A stretch of DNA of 64,000 nucleotides from Chlorops oryzae (lineage: Eukaryota; Arthropoda; Insecta; Diptera; Chloropidae). This document shows positions 1 through 11,099 of this stretch, piece after piece (position 1 is the stretch's first letter; every line of letters starts with the position of its first letter). Under the pieces are notes generated by a model that made no database searches, was not told where the DNA came from, and was given only the letters and a program-made list of their open reading frames with translations. The stretch is taken from NCBI GenBank assembly GCA_020466095.1, contig CM035806.1, positions 168,094,371-168,158,370 on the forward strand. Reading direction: 5' to 3'. A program made the position numbers and the translations under genes.

Positions 1-217
1 CCCCATATACCGACTTTTGTTAAATTTCTTTGTGAAAACCGCCCCTTTGTCACGCCCACTTTTCCATTTATTTTTGCAATCCTAATCGGAGACTTAAATA
101 TACGCTCAAATTCTAAGTTTCATTGAAATATTTCGAAAAAGTCCGATTTTGAGGCAGTTTTGGGATTTTTGTGACAGACCCTAGTACTGGAGGTACCCCT
201 AAAAATGTCCGATCAGC
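1..217 (-). mobile_element. DINE-1/Helentron-like repeat, truncated by window edge
   Basis: Reading leftward, this stretch carries the same sequence as the 3' half of the complete copy at 1738-2644 and closely follows 50002-50210. Shared landmarks are CCCCATATACCGACTTTT, CACGCCCACTTTTCC and GACCCTAGTACTGGAGGTACC. Only the interior is present; the terminal hairpin lies outside the window. It codes for nothing. Confidence 0.75.
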
Positions 218-221
218 ATGT

Positions 222-529
222 TACGGCATGTTTTAAAAAATTTAATATCTCCAGAAATAATTAAGATAAAAAGATGAAACAAACGTTGACTTATTGGTAA
301 TAAAACAAGGTATTTTTTTTAAACATTCAAAAGGTTTTACAAAAACTGAAATACACTGAAAAAAATAGTTAAATTTTTGTTTTCTTTTTTGTGCAAAAAT
401 TTCTCAGTGTAAAATTTAAAAAATAAATTTTCTATATTCCTTGTTTTATTAACAATAAGTCACCGTCTGTGTCATCTTTTTATCTTAATTATTTCTGGAG
501 ATATTAAATTTTTTTAAAAACATGCCGTA
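222..529. mobile_element. Foldback MITE with ~55 bp inverted arms
   Basis: The left arm (about 222-276) and right arm (about 473-529) are near-perfect reverse complements, beginning TACGGCATGTTTT and running through TTTAATATCTCCAGAAATAA. The roughly 195 bp centre is AT-rich and includes a small TA-flanked inverted unit, CACTGAAAA to TTCTCAGTG (354-409). There is no coding potential. It abuts the DINE-1-like fragment on its left. Confidence 0.7.
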
Positions 530-1010
530 TGAGTGATGTGTTTTGTATGATTTTCGTGCATTTTTACCGGATATTACCGGTACTAGAGCATCTATGTGCA
601 CTTGTAATTTTTTCAATATCTCACTGTTGCGCCATTTTATTTGAATGAATTTTTTTTTTTTTAATGAAAGCAAATACTTAGAGGTATTTAAAAAAAAAAT
701 TGTAGAGCGACGTCAAGCTGGGAATACACTTAAAAAATTTGTTAAAATTGTCTTTTTGGTTCTGTGGGAAAATTTTTCTCAGTGTAAAAATTAAAAAAAA
801 AATTTTTTTGATTTCCTGTTATATAAGCAATCGGCCATCTTTTTATCTTAATTAGTTTTTGAGATAAAAAATTATGAAAAAAGGCTTATTAAAAAAGGAC
901 TTTCAAAGATATTTCAAGGACCGTTCATAATAAATATCTTAAAAGTAGTCTCCACAATGTTTTTTTAGATGGCACCTATCGAAAAATCAACAAAATTTAA
1001 AAATTCCTTT
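530..1010 (+). repeat. Dispersed AT-rich repeat (copy 1; copy 2 at 49010-49385)
   Basis: This stretch shares an ordered series of blocks with 49010-49385. They are TACACT plus a T-rich core ending TTCTCAGTGTAAAA, then ATCTTTTTATCTT, TTGAGATAAAAAA, a GAAAAA-GGCTTA block, and finally ATCAACAAAA. The copies are diverged. No gene is visible. It is probably a MITE-derived family; the class is unknown. Confidence 0.55.
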
Positions 1011-1129
1011 CATGATGCCGCAACCCGCCAGACCCTTTAACATAGTGTATACACAATATACATATGTACATATGTATGTATGTATGTGACTGTTTTATAC
1101 GACCATTTTTACACAATCTGATGTGATAT

Positions 1130-1468
1130 CCCAGCAGGAAACGTCCCGGTGAAACAATCAATGATTTCAGCATGACATTAGAGCCGCGCGACTCCTTCTG
1201 ATTATACACCAACTTTCTAATGAAATTTACACACAAGCGGCATTGGCCGTCATAAGAGTATATGTAACGAGTTGGTCATCGAAAGTGGAGTAGATCTACT
1301 CCGTCGTATCGATACCTCTATCGATGACAGTGCCATTGAAATTAAGATGAATACCATCTTCTTTCGATGACAATGCCATTGGAATTGAGGAGTACCCCAA
1401 TTTTCCCCGTGATATCCTTAATGAGAGAATTAATTAATTTGTCCTTTTTGAGAAATTTTCCGGCTGGG
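1130..1468 (+). mobile_element. TIR MITE, CCCAGC(A/C)GGAAA family
   Basis: It begins CCCAGCAGGAAACG and ends TTTTCCGGCTGGG, giving terminal inverted repeats. A second copy lies inverted at 17284-17534 and shares the interior: AGCCGCGCGACTCCT, ACACACAAGCGGCATTGGCCG, and a CGATACCTCTATCGATG block. No reading frame is conserved. Confidence 0.75.
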
Positions 1469-1737
1469 ATACTTCATAGCTTTTATTTCAAATAATTTTG
1501 GGTGTTTTTTTTATTTGACAAAGACCTCTACAGTATCCCTCAAAGGTCTCTGTGATAATTAGTTTGTATGTATTTGAAAAAAAAAAAAATTTTTTTTGCG
1601 AATAAAAAAAATTTAAAGTAAGTAGTTTTTTTTATCTCCGACGAGCACTAATTTTTTTTTTTTTTTTTTGTTACTATTTTTGTTTATCTGTTATCGAACC
1701 TTTCGATCCGGTCCATATCTTATACAAAGTTGACTTT

Positions 1738-1912
1738 TTATACCCGAGACACACTGTGTCGAGGGTATATTGCGTTTGTGTGGCTGTGTGTAACACCCAG
1801 AACCAGTCGAGATAGACCATACAAAATATATAAAGAAATGATCAGCGTCACCAGGAGATTCGATTTAGACATGTCTGTCTGTCTGTATGTCTGTATGTCT
1901 GTATGTCTGTAT

Positions 1913-1946
<34 letters not shown>

Positions 1947-2644
1947 TTGTATACAGTTCTCTTATCGAAGGAGCTATCTTGACGAAATTTGGTATGCGTA
2001 CTCACGGGGACATGAGTAAGGACAAGTTCGAGAATGGACCCGATCGGACCATTTTTAGGGGTACCTCCAGTACTAGGGTCTGTTACGATACTCACAAAAA
2101 CTGCTCTTAAATCGAAGTTTTTCAAGATATTTTGATGAAATTTTCTATTTGAACATATCTTTGGGCAAATAATGTGATTTCCAAAAATTCGAAAAGTGGG
2201 CGTGGCAGAAGGGCGTTTTTAGAAACTTGTCCCCTACACCCGAAATTCAAATGGGACTTGAACGAAAGTTGGCACTTATGCTTCCTTTGTAGCCATAAAC
2301 ATCCTCTCCAAAAATTTTTTGATCGGTCCATTACTAAGGGTACCTCCAGTACTAGGGTCTGTCACAAAAATCCCAAAACTGCCTCAAAATCTGACTTTTT
2401 CCAAATATTCCAATGAAATTTAGAATTTGCGCGTATATTTTAGCCTCCGATTAGAATTCCAACAAAAATTGGTAAAGTGGGCGTGGCAAAGGGACAGTTT
2501 TCATTAAGAAATTAAACAAAAGTCGGTATATGGGGCCCCTATGGCCTTAAACACCCCTTGATATTAGAAATTATTTGTAGATGTGTGTCTGTGTCGGGTA
2601 TTCTATTGTCAGGCTCGCCTGACTATAAGACCCTTACTTGTTTT
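1738..2644 (+). mobile_element. Complete DINE-1/HINE-like (Helentron-associated) element
   Basis: The 5' end is a palindrome, TACCCGAGACAC facing GTGTCGAGGGTA (1741-1767). A (GTCT)n microsatellite follows at 1872-1940. The 3' end has a hairpin, GTCAGGC-TC-GCCTGAC (2608-2623), then ACCCTTACTTGTTTT. A palindromic 5' end, a GTCY core and a 3' subterminal hairpin are the recognised architecture of Drosophila DINE-1/Helentron-associated elements. Internal GTACC-CTCCAGTACTAGGG occurs twice (about 2060 and 2341), so the body is partly duplicated. It is non-autonomous. Confidence 0.75.
1868..1944 (+). repeat. (GTCT)n / (GTAT)n microsatellite
   Basis: A run of GTCT/GTAT tetramers forms the microsatellite core of the DINE-1-like element. 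The open frames through it on both strands are repeat artefacts. Confidence 0.9.
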
Positions 2645-3200
2645 ATTACTCATTTATTGTACGAAATGAAGTTTAAATTCCTAGCACTACGTGATTTACA
2701 TAGCGAAAATATATAATACATATAACCCGGATAATTGTTATGGCGCGTTCTCTGAATACATTGCTGCGCTACGGATCTCAAATGGTTTAGTTTAATTTCT
2801 TCATTTATTAAGTTATTATTAAGGTTTGGTAGACTTTTCCGTACTAACTTTTTTATAATAGCGAAATTAACACTTTAAAAGCACTCCAAATTTCGAGTGT
2901 TTGTGTTGAATTTTTTTTTTCGAAGTGTTCCGAGAGTTATAAGTAAAATTTTATGGCGCACATTTTCGTAGAATATTTTGACGCTCCCCTCCCCCATTTA
3001 GCGGGGTTTTTGTGGTTTAAAAACACATTTGTCACAAAATGAGCCATATTTTTGATAGTTAGAGGGTTAATATTTTCCACAAAATTATATGCCTTGATAT
3101 TTCCAACAACTTTGCTGAACACACCACAGACCTCAGGCGTAAGGAACACATAGTTTCATATGCCGATATGCTACAAGAATAGGCCAGGGGAGAAAAACTT
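2645..3200. other. No gene seen (AT-rich intergenic)
   Basis: Only short random open frames and homopolymer runs are present. No splice-flanked coding sequence or repeat boundary could be supported. Confidence 0.6.
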
Positions 3201-3254
3201 TGACCATCAGCCTACTAAAAAAAAAGATCAGACGTAAACGTCGAGACACGTATC

Positions 3255-3480
3255 CTATTTTTTTTTTTGGTCTCCCCTACCATTATCCGTTGTCAGAACC
3301 CCGTTATTTTGGGAAAAAGTTCAAAATTGTTGTACAGTGTAATTGTCGGATTATAAAAATTATTCTCTTGTAAAAAATTCCGAACTATAAGTGGTCTAAG
3401 GCAGTACTCTATTATCCAAAAATCGTATCGTTTATCGGTCTACCAGCGGTCCATCATAAGTATATATTATAATCAGTGAT
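3255..3480. mobile_element. Diverged pogo-like MITE relative
   Basis: It shares with 18320-18624 the blocks TGTAATTGTCGGA, a run of AAAATT..., GGGACTATA-like (here GAACTATAAGTGG) and GTAGTACTCTATTATCC (here GCAGTACTCTATTATCC). The ends are decayed. Confidence 0.5.
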
Positions 3481-3813
3481 GACCACCACTACAGACAAAC
3501 CTCCGAAAAATGTTAGTGTATAGTACAACAAAAACATAAAAATACAAAAACTAGCTTCTCTTCTGAAAAAAAGCGGCACAGAGCCTACTCGTTCGGTACC
3601 ATTTTTAAAACTCTCTCTTCATATACGTACACGAACTTCTATTTTTTGCTTCTCTTTTGCCTTTTTGAATGCCTTTTGGGCATGCCTGATTATAATTGAA
3701 TGGAATTTCCTTCCGAAATGTCTTAAAACCCCTTCCGAAATAATTTTCTGCATACGCTCCTGTTCCAACAGCTCCGCCACAATTTCTCATTAAAGTCGGT
3801 GTTTAGATTAAGA

Positions 3814-3899
3814 GAGACACTGGAAGGAAACACATCAGAGTGACAGAGACTAAAGGCATTCCATCTCTGTCTTTCTCATGTGTTTCCTTCCAGTGTCTC
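3814..3899. repeat. 86 nt near-perfect hairpin (possible small-RNA precursor or micro-MITE)
   Basis: The left arm starts GAGACACTGGAAGGAAACAC. The right arm ends with its exact complement GTGTTTCCTTCCAGTGTCTC. Pairing runs over about 36 bp with about three mismatches around a loop of about 14 nt. No flanking target duplication is evident. This is the size and shape of an insect pre-miRNA, but TE origin is equally possible. Confidence 0.7.
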
Positions 3900-6800
3900 G
3901 CGTTTTGTCTCCCTGTTTAAACGGGGACAAACTCCTTCAATGCATCATTTCTTTTAAACATTCTGACATACATACATACATACATACATACATACCCTGT
4001 AGTAATGAAATGGTTTCGATGAAAATCAGACCGAACTTAACATAGGTGAGTCCATTTAGGACCGAGCCCAAATTTATATAAAATTTAATCGAATCGCAAC
4101 CGATCTTGGGTTAAACTCTATCGGATTCACCCTCCTCTAGTCCCAAAATGAGCGTTGTTGGGTGAGTTCAGACAAAGGGACTAGTCCGCGACTAGCCCGC
4201 AACCAAGCCCACACTCTTTGAAAAGAGACCGGTTGTTATTCAATGACATCCCTATGTTAAAAGAGGCGAGTTGAATGTATGTAAAGGCGCTCGGTACTGA
4301 TCTCTTTCAGACCGATCCGCGGTCGACCGGTCCCATTTACTGCAGGGTACATAGCATAAGGATTGATAAGCACACAAGTGTCTGGTTCAACCGTTGAGAG
4401 AGAGAAAAAGAAAAGGAAAAAAAATATACATACTACTTCGCAAACAGAAGCTAGCGAAATTGCATTTGTTTTTCATGCCGTCCTCCCATTCGATTGAGTC
4501 ACATACAATTCGATTTGTCCTACGCTCTCGAATGATTCATTTCGCGGAATTCCTTCTGGAATTCATTTGTATTCATTGCTTGCCAATTGTGGGCGCAGAT
4601 GAACCCGAGTTCATGCTTAAAAAATTACATTCTCATTTAAATGAAACAGAATCGTTACTTCGTAGCTAATGTCGATACAACATACACGTATGGACACACA
4701 AATATGTACATACATACAAGTATGTGGTAAAGTGACGATTGTTTTGATTTTTGCATGAAAAGTTCTGGTTTCCAGCAAAAAGCTTCTGGGCATGATTGTG
4801 GAATAACGCCACTTAAAGTTGAGCGGGTGATATTTTCAGCATTACTTAAATAATTTTTTCCAGTGTATTTCCGTTGTTGCGCTACTTTCTGGCTATTTTG
4901 AAGTATTAGCTTTCACTTAAGAGGAAAATTTTCAAAATCAAAAGGTTGCTCTTTGAGGTACTTATTTACAAAAACGTATGTACATAAGTGAACATATCTA
5001 TATAGGTACTCTCAGTTCCCTATGTGTTAAAGGGTTAAGGACAGGAGCGGAATGGGGATCAAAGGGCGTAACCTAAGAAAAAAAATATTTTAAAAAAAAA
5101 TCCTTACTCCATGAGTTTTGATCCCAGATACAGCTCAATGGGAGCCCACCATTTGCTCGTTGGCCCAGTCCGGCCCTGGTTAAGGACACCAAATAATCGA
5201 ACCTTAATTCACATATTCTCTCCGTCAAAGACAAATCACTATTAGGGACCTTTGGACCTCTGTAAGAGGTAGCTATTGGAAATACAATATTGCTCGGACA
5301 TAGATATGCTCTCTGGATAAAAGAACTCCCTGGATTTAAGCATCAAAACTTTTGCCATTGTCATCCTTAAATGAACTGAATTTACTACGACATAAGATGG
5401 TTCTTGGGGGCTATCCACTAATTAGGTAAGGGAGATTTCGACCGTTTTATATCGTGGAGAACCACGCTATTTTTTCGGCCCTTTTTATTGGCCTGTCTCC
5501 TAAATGTTGTGAGTCAGGCAATCGCATTTATTTTACACAAGCTTCAGAGAATATTTTCACTCGTACTAATTTAATTTTAATTTTTTCCCCTTTATGCTTA
5601 CGTTATTAATGGACGGCCTCTTATATCTGGGGAATACTATAAGACTTTGGAACACTTTGTCACAACTTTCGTTTGCCGAGAATAGAAATGGGTTGGTCAC
5701 TCAGTCAATGTACATATGTATGTCCTTCTGTGCCAAAAAAAAAAAAATCACTTTGCACTAATGCTTTCCAAATGAAAAGTATGGAAAATGGCGGGTTTCC
5801 CTTATTGTCAGCTGCTTAGGGCGGTAAATTCTGACCGTTAATGGATCAACAAAAGAAAAGGCGAAAATAAGGCTGTTATCTAAGGTGGAAAAATCGCAAC
5901 TGCGTACGGCGGAAAATTGTCTTAATCCGCCCCCATGAAGCATGATTATAAAATAAATGGCAGGATCGCCATTTCGGAAAGCTCTTTAAATTCAGATTTG
6001 AAACAGTAATCCATTTTAGGGATACACTTCTATTTAGTTATCCATGACTGTGAACAAATTAAACACTTTACTGTTTGTCAAATGACTGCGCATTCAATTT
6101 TTCTTTGAGCCGTCATTATTTCGGGGTTTTTATTTTTTTTTTCTTTGTTTTGTTTTTGTTTTTCGTTTTGTTCTGCTGTACACTTTTCGGGTTTAATGAA
6201 CTCCGCTAATGCGGTTCGGTTCTCATTCGAATTCATTGGAAGTGCATTTCTCGATTGGCTTCTGTGGAATACGATCGTAAATAAATGATTACTAGATGGT
6301 CAGCAGAAAAGGCCATTACTGGAAGCTTTTTAAAAAATAAACATTGAAAACGCAAAACCAGGAAAATTCCGATTGAACAGCTGCAAGAGACCCCCAATGC
6401 GATTCGTTGGAAAAACAAAAACATCCCTGCTGCGCAATATCCCCATAAGCCAGACTTTATCTATCGAAATTCGCCACCGTGTACATATGTAGTATATATA
6501 CAATATATCAGAAAGACTTCCTCTCCTATTAAGCAAACGAAATCCCTTGGGATCATTTGAAATATGTATAGCCTGTATTCTCCGGCTAGTATAGGGGAAA
6601 ATTTTTTTTTTTTTTTTTTTTTTAGGGATAGTCGAGAAACTGGTGGCAGTGCTTAAAAGCGCAATAATTTTGTGATCTTATGTAGTTTAACCATATTTGC
6701 CGTCCCTATGATGGCACTAATGGGGCACTGTTTTCGCACATTTATGTGAAATTGTCGATCATTAAAGTGACGCTCTTGGCATTTCCCCGGCTTGCCATCC

Positions 6801-7000
6801 ATTATGTCGGGGCCTGATGTACGGGATTGATGGGAATTTCAATTCTTCTATCACAACAGAAATGGGCATTAGTTTTGACTATCTATTGAAGCCATAATTA
6901 TCCTAAATACATAAATGGCCATCTATAGGATGAGAAAGTGCAGCTGAAACGACCTGAGAATGATGTGTATGCATCATTAAGACCCTGACAAAATCCGCTT
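3900..7000. other. No gene seen (3.1 kb intergenic)
   Basis: It holds a (CATA)n run at 3967-3996, a 24 nt T-run at about 6601-6624 and short open frames without recognisable domains. The stretch at 5040-5180 has the look of decayed TE sequence but could not be matched within the window. Confidence 0.55.
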
Positions 7001-7140
7001 TCCTCGCAAACTGAAATTCCCCTGCAGGTTTAACCCCGTCAGACCGCCTTTTGTTCTTATCCCTAATATATAGAGACACATTGTAGATAAATCTACCCCG
7101 GACTTTGAGCCAGATATGAGGAGTATATCATTTGATTTGC

Positions 7141-7545
7141 TTTATATTCCCTTGCCAGTGTGTTTGGAAATTCAAGATTACAGAAAACGGGGGCGTCCGA
7201 AACAGCGCTGGATGGACACAATAAAAGAGGGACGTAGAGGCTGTAGGACTTACCTCGGATGATGCAACCGACAGAACAAAATGGAGGAACTGGTCGCGTT
7301 TTGCGGACCCCGGGATAGACCGGGATAGTTAGTTAAACACCCAAGAAGAAGAAGTGTCTTTGAAGTGAGAGAAATTTTTTCAAATCCGTGCGGAAAAATT
7401 CCCAAGAAATATTTGTTGGGAAATGGGTATTTGACCCATACCCATAACTTTCCCTACCCTATCTATTTGAAAAAGGAGAATTTTAGTCTCGAGAAAAGTA
7501 AATTCCCCGGGAATTCGTTCCCCGGGAATATTCAGAATCGGGCTG
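7141..7545 (+). mobile_element. CCCCGGGAATA MITE copy, split by a LINE insertion
   Basis: CTTTATATTCCCTTGCCAGTGTG (first 20 nt matter; about 7141-7165) and TTTGAAGTGAGAGAA (from about 7355) are contiguous in the related copy at 10489-10530. Here they are separated by about 185 bp of LINE sequence. The right end carries CCCCGGGAATATTCAGAATCGGGCTGA, mirrored by TCAGCCCTATTCT...CCCCGGGG at 10188-10220. Confidence 0.55.
7169..7352 (+). pseudogene. 3' end of a decayed LINE (C-terminal RGRPKQRW...DPGID region)
   Basis: One frame encodes RKRGRPKQRWMDTIKEG (7186-7236). The adjacent frame continues DVEAVGLTSDDATDRTKW, then RNWSRFADPGIDRDS and a stop (7235-7332). GRPKxRW...GLTxxDAxDRxxWR...ADP is the familiar extreme C-terminus of insect non-LTR retrotransposon polyproteins (RTE-like clades, from memory). 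The frameshift between the halves shows it is dead. The 3' tail is (AAG)n. A similar GTGTTTG/GTGTCTTTG flanks both ends and may be the target duplication. Confidence 0.7.
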
Positions 7546-7549
7546 ATTA

Positions 7550-8400
7550 AGAATCGGCCATTCAATAAGTCCGTAGGATAAGAAAGAAAAAAAAAAGATC
7601 TCAAGATGAGGTCGTAATGGGCTGGTGCTTCAGAAGCTGCATCGACACAAATCACCTAAAAACAATAAAGACACATTCTCTATAATTTGAAAGTGCTCTC
7701 ACCGTTTATAACCGAGATATTTGTATACGTGAGGTTTTCACTTTTTGCTCAATACTACTTAGAAATCGAAATATTCGGAACAAGTTTGCCTAATTGCTTC
7801 GGGAATGATTTAACCCCTGCTACGGCTTCCCCCCCCCCCCCCCCGCGACTAGCAACAATCGTTTATCTCATTGTTTTCCGATTTTGGAATTGGATTTTGG
7901 GCTGTGTTTAAATTTTTGTTATTCAATTTGTTTTTATTGTCGCAAATGAATTGAATTCGGGGGGATGGATACCTACGAAATACATAAAACGCGATACTTT
8001 TTCAGGGTTAATAAACAGTAAACAATGAACGAGAAGTTAAAGATTGACACTGTTCGGCGAGAAGAGAAACGATTTATTAAAAATAGTGCATTTGAATAGG
8101 CAGCAAAAAAAAAAAAAAAACCTCAATAGCAACAGCTTTTAAATGTGATCAGTGATCACGAACAAAAGACGTAACAACAGCAACAATAGGCCAGATGTTA
8201 GCGTGATGAAATTTTGAAATTTAGAGGTTTGCTCCCTTCTGTTTACTTTTCTAGGAAGACATCCGACATAGCGATGACAAAGCTCACTGAGCACCGACAA
8301 TAACTGGATCAATCTAATTTCTCAACCTAGAATCAAAAGACACAATTCAGAATACATGGCCTTAGAGTAACTGAATAAGATTCGGGCCTTCGACCCGTTT
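7550..8400. other. No gene seen
   Basis: It contains a C-run at 7830-7844 and an A-run at 8105-8120. No supported gene or repeat boundary was found. Confidence 0.55.
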
Positions 8401-8575
8401 TCATGAAATGGAGACATGGGCAATAGCACTTTTATTACACTGTGAGAATTTGTCCGGTCGAAAGCGATTCGCGGAGAGGATTCGCTTCTTCATCGCGGAG
8501 AAGATTCCCTTTTTTAATCGCGTAGAAGATTCGTTAGACCTGGAGTGGAAATTTCCACTGCAAACGTTCGTATTA

Positions 8576-8765
8576 CGGTCGTCTAGAAGATGTTTAGGCG
8601 ATTCTTCCACAAGATGATTCGGCGATGCATGTGTTTGCTATTGAATTGTTGGTATGAAATGAAAAACATCGTCTAACCTTCTTCCAGAAGAATCGCCTAA
8701 ACATCTTCTGGACAAACCTTCTTCCAGAAGAATCGCCTAAACATCTTCTGGACGAACGTTCTTCC
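8576..8765. repeat. Tandem and inverted AGAATCGCCTAAACATCTTC repeat
   Basis: AACCTTCTTCCAGAAGAATCG and the following CCTAAACATCTTCTGGAC are present twice in tandem (about 8676-8754, period about 40 bp). They appear once inverted as GAAGATGTTTAGGCGATTCTTC (8584-8606). The arrangement can fold into a cruciform. No coding function is seen. Confidence 0.75.
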
Positions 8766-8884
8766 AAACATCTTCCAAATGCTTGCAGGGCTCTTGCACC
8801 TTGAAAATCGCATATGTGTGAGTGAACATCAAAATACTTGCATTTGTGTTGGTAACATTTCGAAGCAGATTTTGCTGGGTAGTG

Positions 8885-9340
8885 ACATATATAGTAATAT
8901 ATGATCGTTACTATTCGGTAAAAAGTAACGATTACTGTAGTCAGTAATCAATAACGTCTCGTTACTGATAGAAGTATCTCGTTACTAATACCTTTTTTTT
9001 TGCACACATGCCAGCTGATGGGGCTGCCGGAGCAATTAATTACTAAGTGTAATGGGTCCGCAAAACAGTATGGCACTAGAGTGAGTTGCAGTGATATTTG
9101 ATTACTTAATACTGGATGAAGATTCAAGGATTATGAGGGAGTCTTGATTACTTTATCAACATTGAGTTATTCATGCAACAGAAGCTGCAGAAAAAACGAG
9201 ATGTGCATTCGCTCGCGCGCAATATTTTGAAAAATATATACAAACGGGTACTTAGTAACGAGTACTTAATAACGATTACTTGACGAAAAATAACGAATAC
9301 ACTCGAATAGTGTAAATTTTAGCATTTTTACAGCTCTAAT
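8885..9340. mobile_element. Degenerate TIR-like repeat with GTTACT/AGTAACG motifs
   Basis: The left part, CGTTACTATTCGGTAAAAAG followed by TAACG...CTGTAGTCAGTAATCAATAA, recurs at 18829-18912 with about 90% identity by eye. The right end (AATAACGAATAC to TTTTTACAGCTCTAA) resembles its reverse complement. Internal TACTTAGTAACGAGTACTTAATAACG repeats add further inverted structure. Confidence 0.5.
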
Positions 9341-9655
9341 GTATACACACAACAGTGTTCCTCCGAAAAAATGCATCTAAGTCCAACCAAAATTGTATGA
9401 AAAATGTACTTCTAAGAATGCACAGCGCTAAGGAGCTATCCCTGATGTTTATATTATGTGCAACGGATATGGTTATATGTAATATTGTATGCGGTGTGCA
9501 TGGTGTGGACTTAGGGCTTCTAATCTCGGTATCGCAGGATCTCGAAATACCGAAATCCCGAGCTATTTTTCGATCTCGCACTATGCTGGACCTATAGCTG
9601 AGGGATCCGCGGGATTTACGGGATTGGACAGAATTTTACTTTGCTCTGTATCGTC

Positions 9656-9658
<3 letters not shown>

Positions 9659-9722
<64 letters not shown>
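9659..9722. repeat. (CA)n microsatellite, ~64 bp
   Basis: Uninterrupted CA dinucleotides; the HTHTHT open frame through it is an artefact. Confidence 0.95.
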
Positions 9723-9726
<4 letters not shown>

Positions 9727-10184
9727 CAAATTTGAAGGAAGGAGATGACTCTGTATGGGTCTGGTGGTTTCATGGGGGAATACCTCATGTTCACGCTAAA
9801 GTATGATAGGCGGGTACGACACTGTTGCCATTTTAGGGGAATCTTTCCTGCCGCAACGTGGTCAGGGAAATTTTTTTGAAACCTTATGGGATCAAGTTTT
9901 TGTTTTTAGACGATTTAAAATTTCTTTTAGGCAATTTTGGCTTTTTTTTTAGACATTCAGGGGAATATTCCCCTAAATGTCTGGCGACAGATTGAAAACT
10001 TTCGGTCCCGCTGATTCCGGGATTGACAAAATCATGCGGCTTTGGAAGCCCTAGTGTGGACAGATTCGATCAAGGAAATGAAAAAGTAAATACATACAAT
10101 AAATTTATATAAAAATAGAGGGCAAATGGTATACCGAAAAAGAATGCTGCAGGATTCCCAGATGTAAGCAGATGAAAGAAAAGC

Positions 10185-10585
10185 TATTCAGCCCTATTCT
10201 AAATGAATATTCCCCGGGGATTTTTTTACTAACCGGCATGTGACAGAAATCGAAATCGTTAAAAATTGATGATTTCTAAAATTTCATGTACCCTAAAAAC
10301 GTAGGTACATATATCTAAACAATACATATATTTGTATATTGGAATGAGAGAGGGAGAACTGTGTTAAACCCAAATCGTCATGGTCTCTGGATCAATTTCA
10401 ATTTTAGACGATTTTGCAGTTGATTTCTAGCACACCGCCGAAAGAAATTTTTCCTCCTCGGAAAAAGGAAATTCGAAATTCTTCTTCCCTTTATATTCCC
10501 TTCCCAGTGTGTTTGAAGTGAGAGAATTCTTTTCATATCCGCAAGGAGAAATTCCCCGGGAATACTTAGATTCGGAATAATTGTC
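10185..10585. mobile_element. CCCCGGGAATA-type MITE copy 2
   Basis: The left end, TCAGCCCTATTCTAAATGAA then TATTCCCCGGGG, is roughly mirrored at the right by CCCCGGGAATACTTAGATTCGGA (10554-10577). The interior shares TTTATATTCCC-TTCCCAGTGTGTTTGAAGTGAG with the split copy at 7141-7545. The copies are diverged. Confidence 0.5.
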
Positions 10586-10968
10586 GTTCTTCAATTTGAT
10601 TGCGTGCATTTTTTCTTATATTTTTCATATAGCCATGGCATATTTTCATACAATGAAGAATCACTAGTCTGCTTAAATCAATGAACGATGTAAAATCTTT
10701 TCGAAGCAGTTTTATTTTATTAAATTAATTAATGGGATTCATGCAGATTCACATTTTTTTTTTTTTGTAAGAAGTGGGAAATTTTTCGAAATGGAAAATG
10801 AGCCGTAAAAATGGTTTTTTGTATTGAATTTTGCCTTGCGAATCGTAGCAAGTTTTTTCGTAAAACAGATCTGAGCCACTCTACACAGTCTATCGAGCTA
10901 TGACAAGCCTGAAAAGTATGATGAATTGGGTTTAAGGAAAGAAAATTTTCATATGAATAAATATAAAT

Positions 10969-11075
10969 TTTGCGAAGCGCCTACGAAGGGTCGGTCCATT
11001 CAAGGTCGCAAAAATTACGATTGCCAAATTTACGCAGACATTTTGCGGGCCTGCAAGAATCTCACTGATATATTT
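10969..11075 (-). mobile_element. Fragment of the TTTGCGA...GAAGCGC repeat found at 27575-28088
   Basis: Blocks TTTGCGAAGCGC, GAAGGGTCG, GCAAAAATTACGAT and TTTGCGGGCCTGCA correspond in reverse orientation to CGCTTCGCAAAA, CGACCCTTC, the ATCGCAAATTT run and TGCAGGGTCGCAAA at 27585-27672. Confidence 0.45.
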
Positions 11076-11099
11076 TCTTTCCCCTTTTCGAAAAGAATT

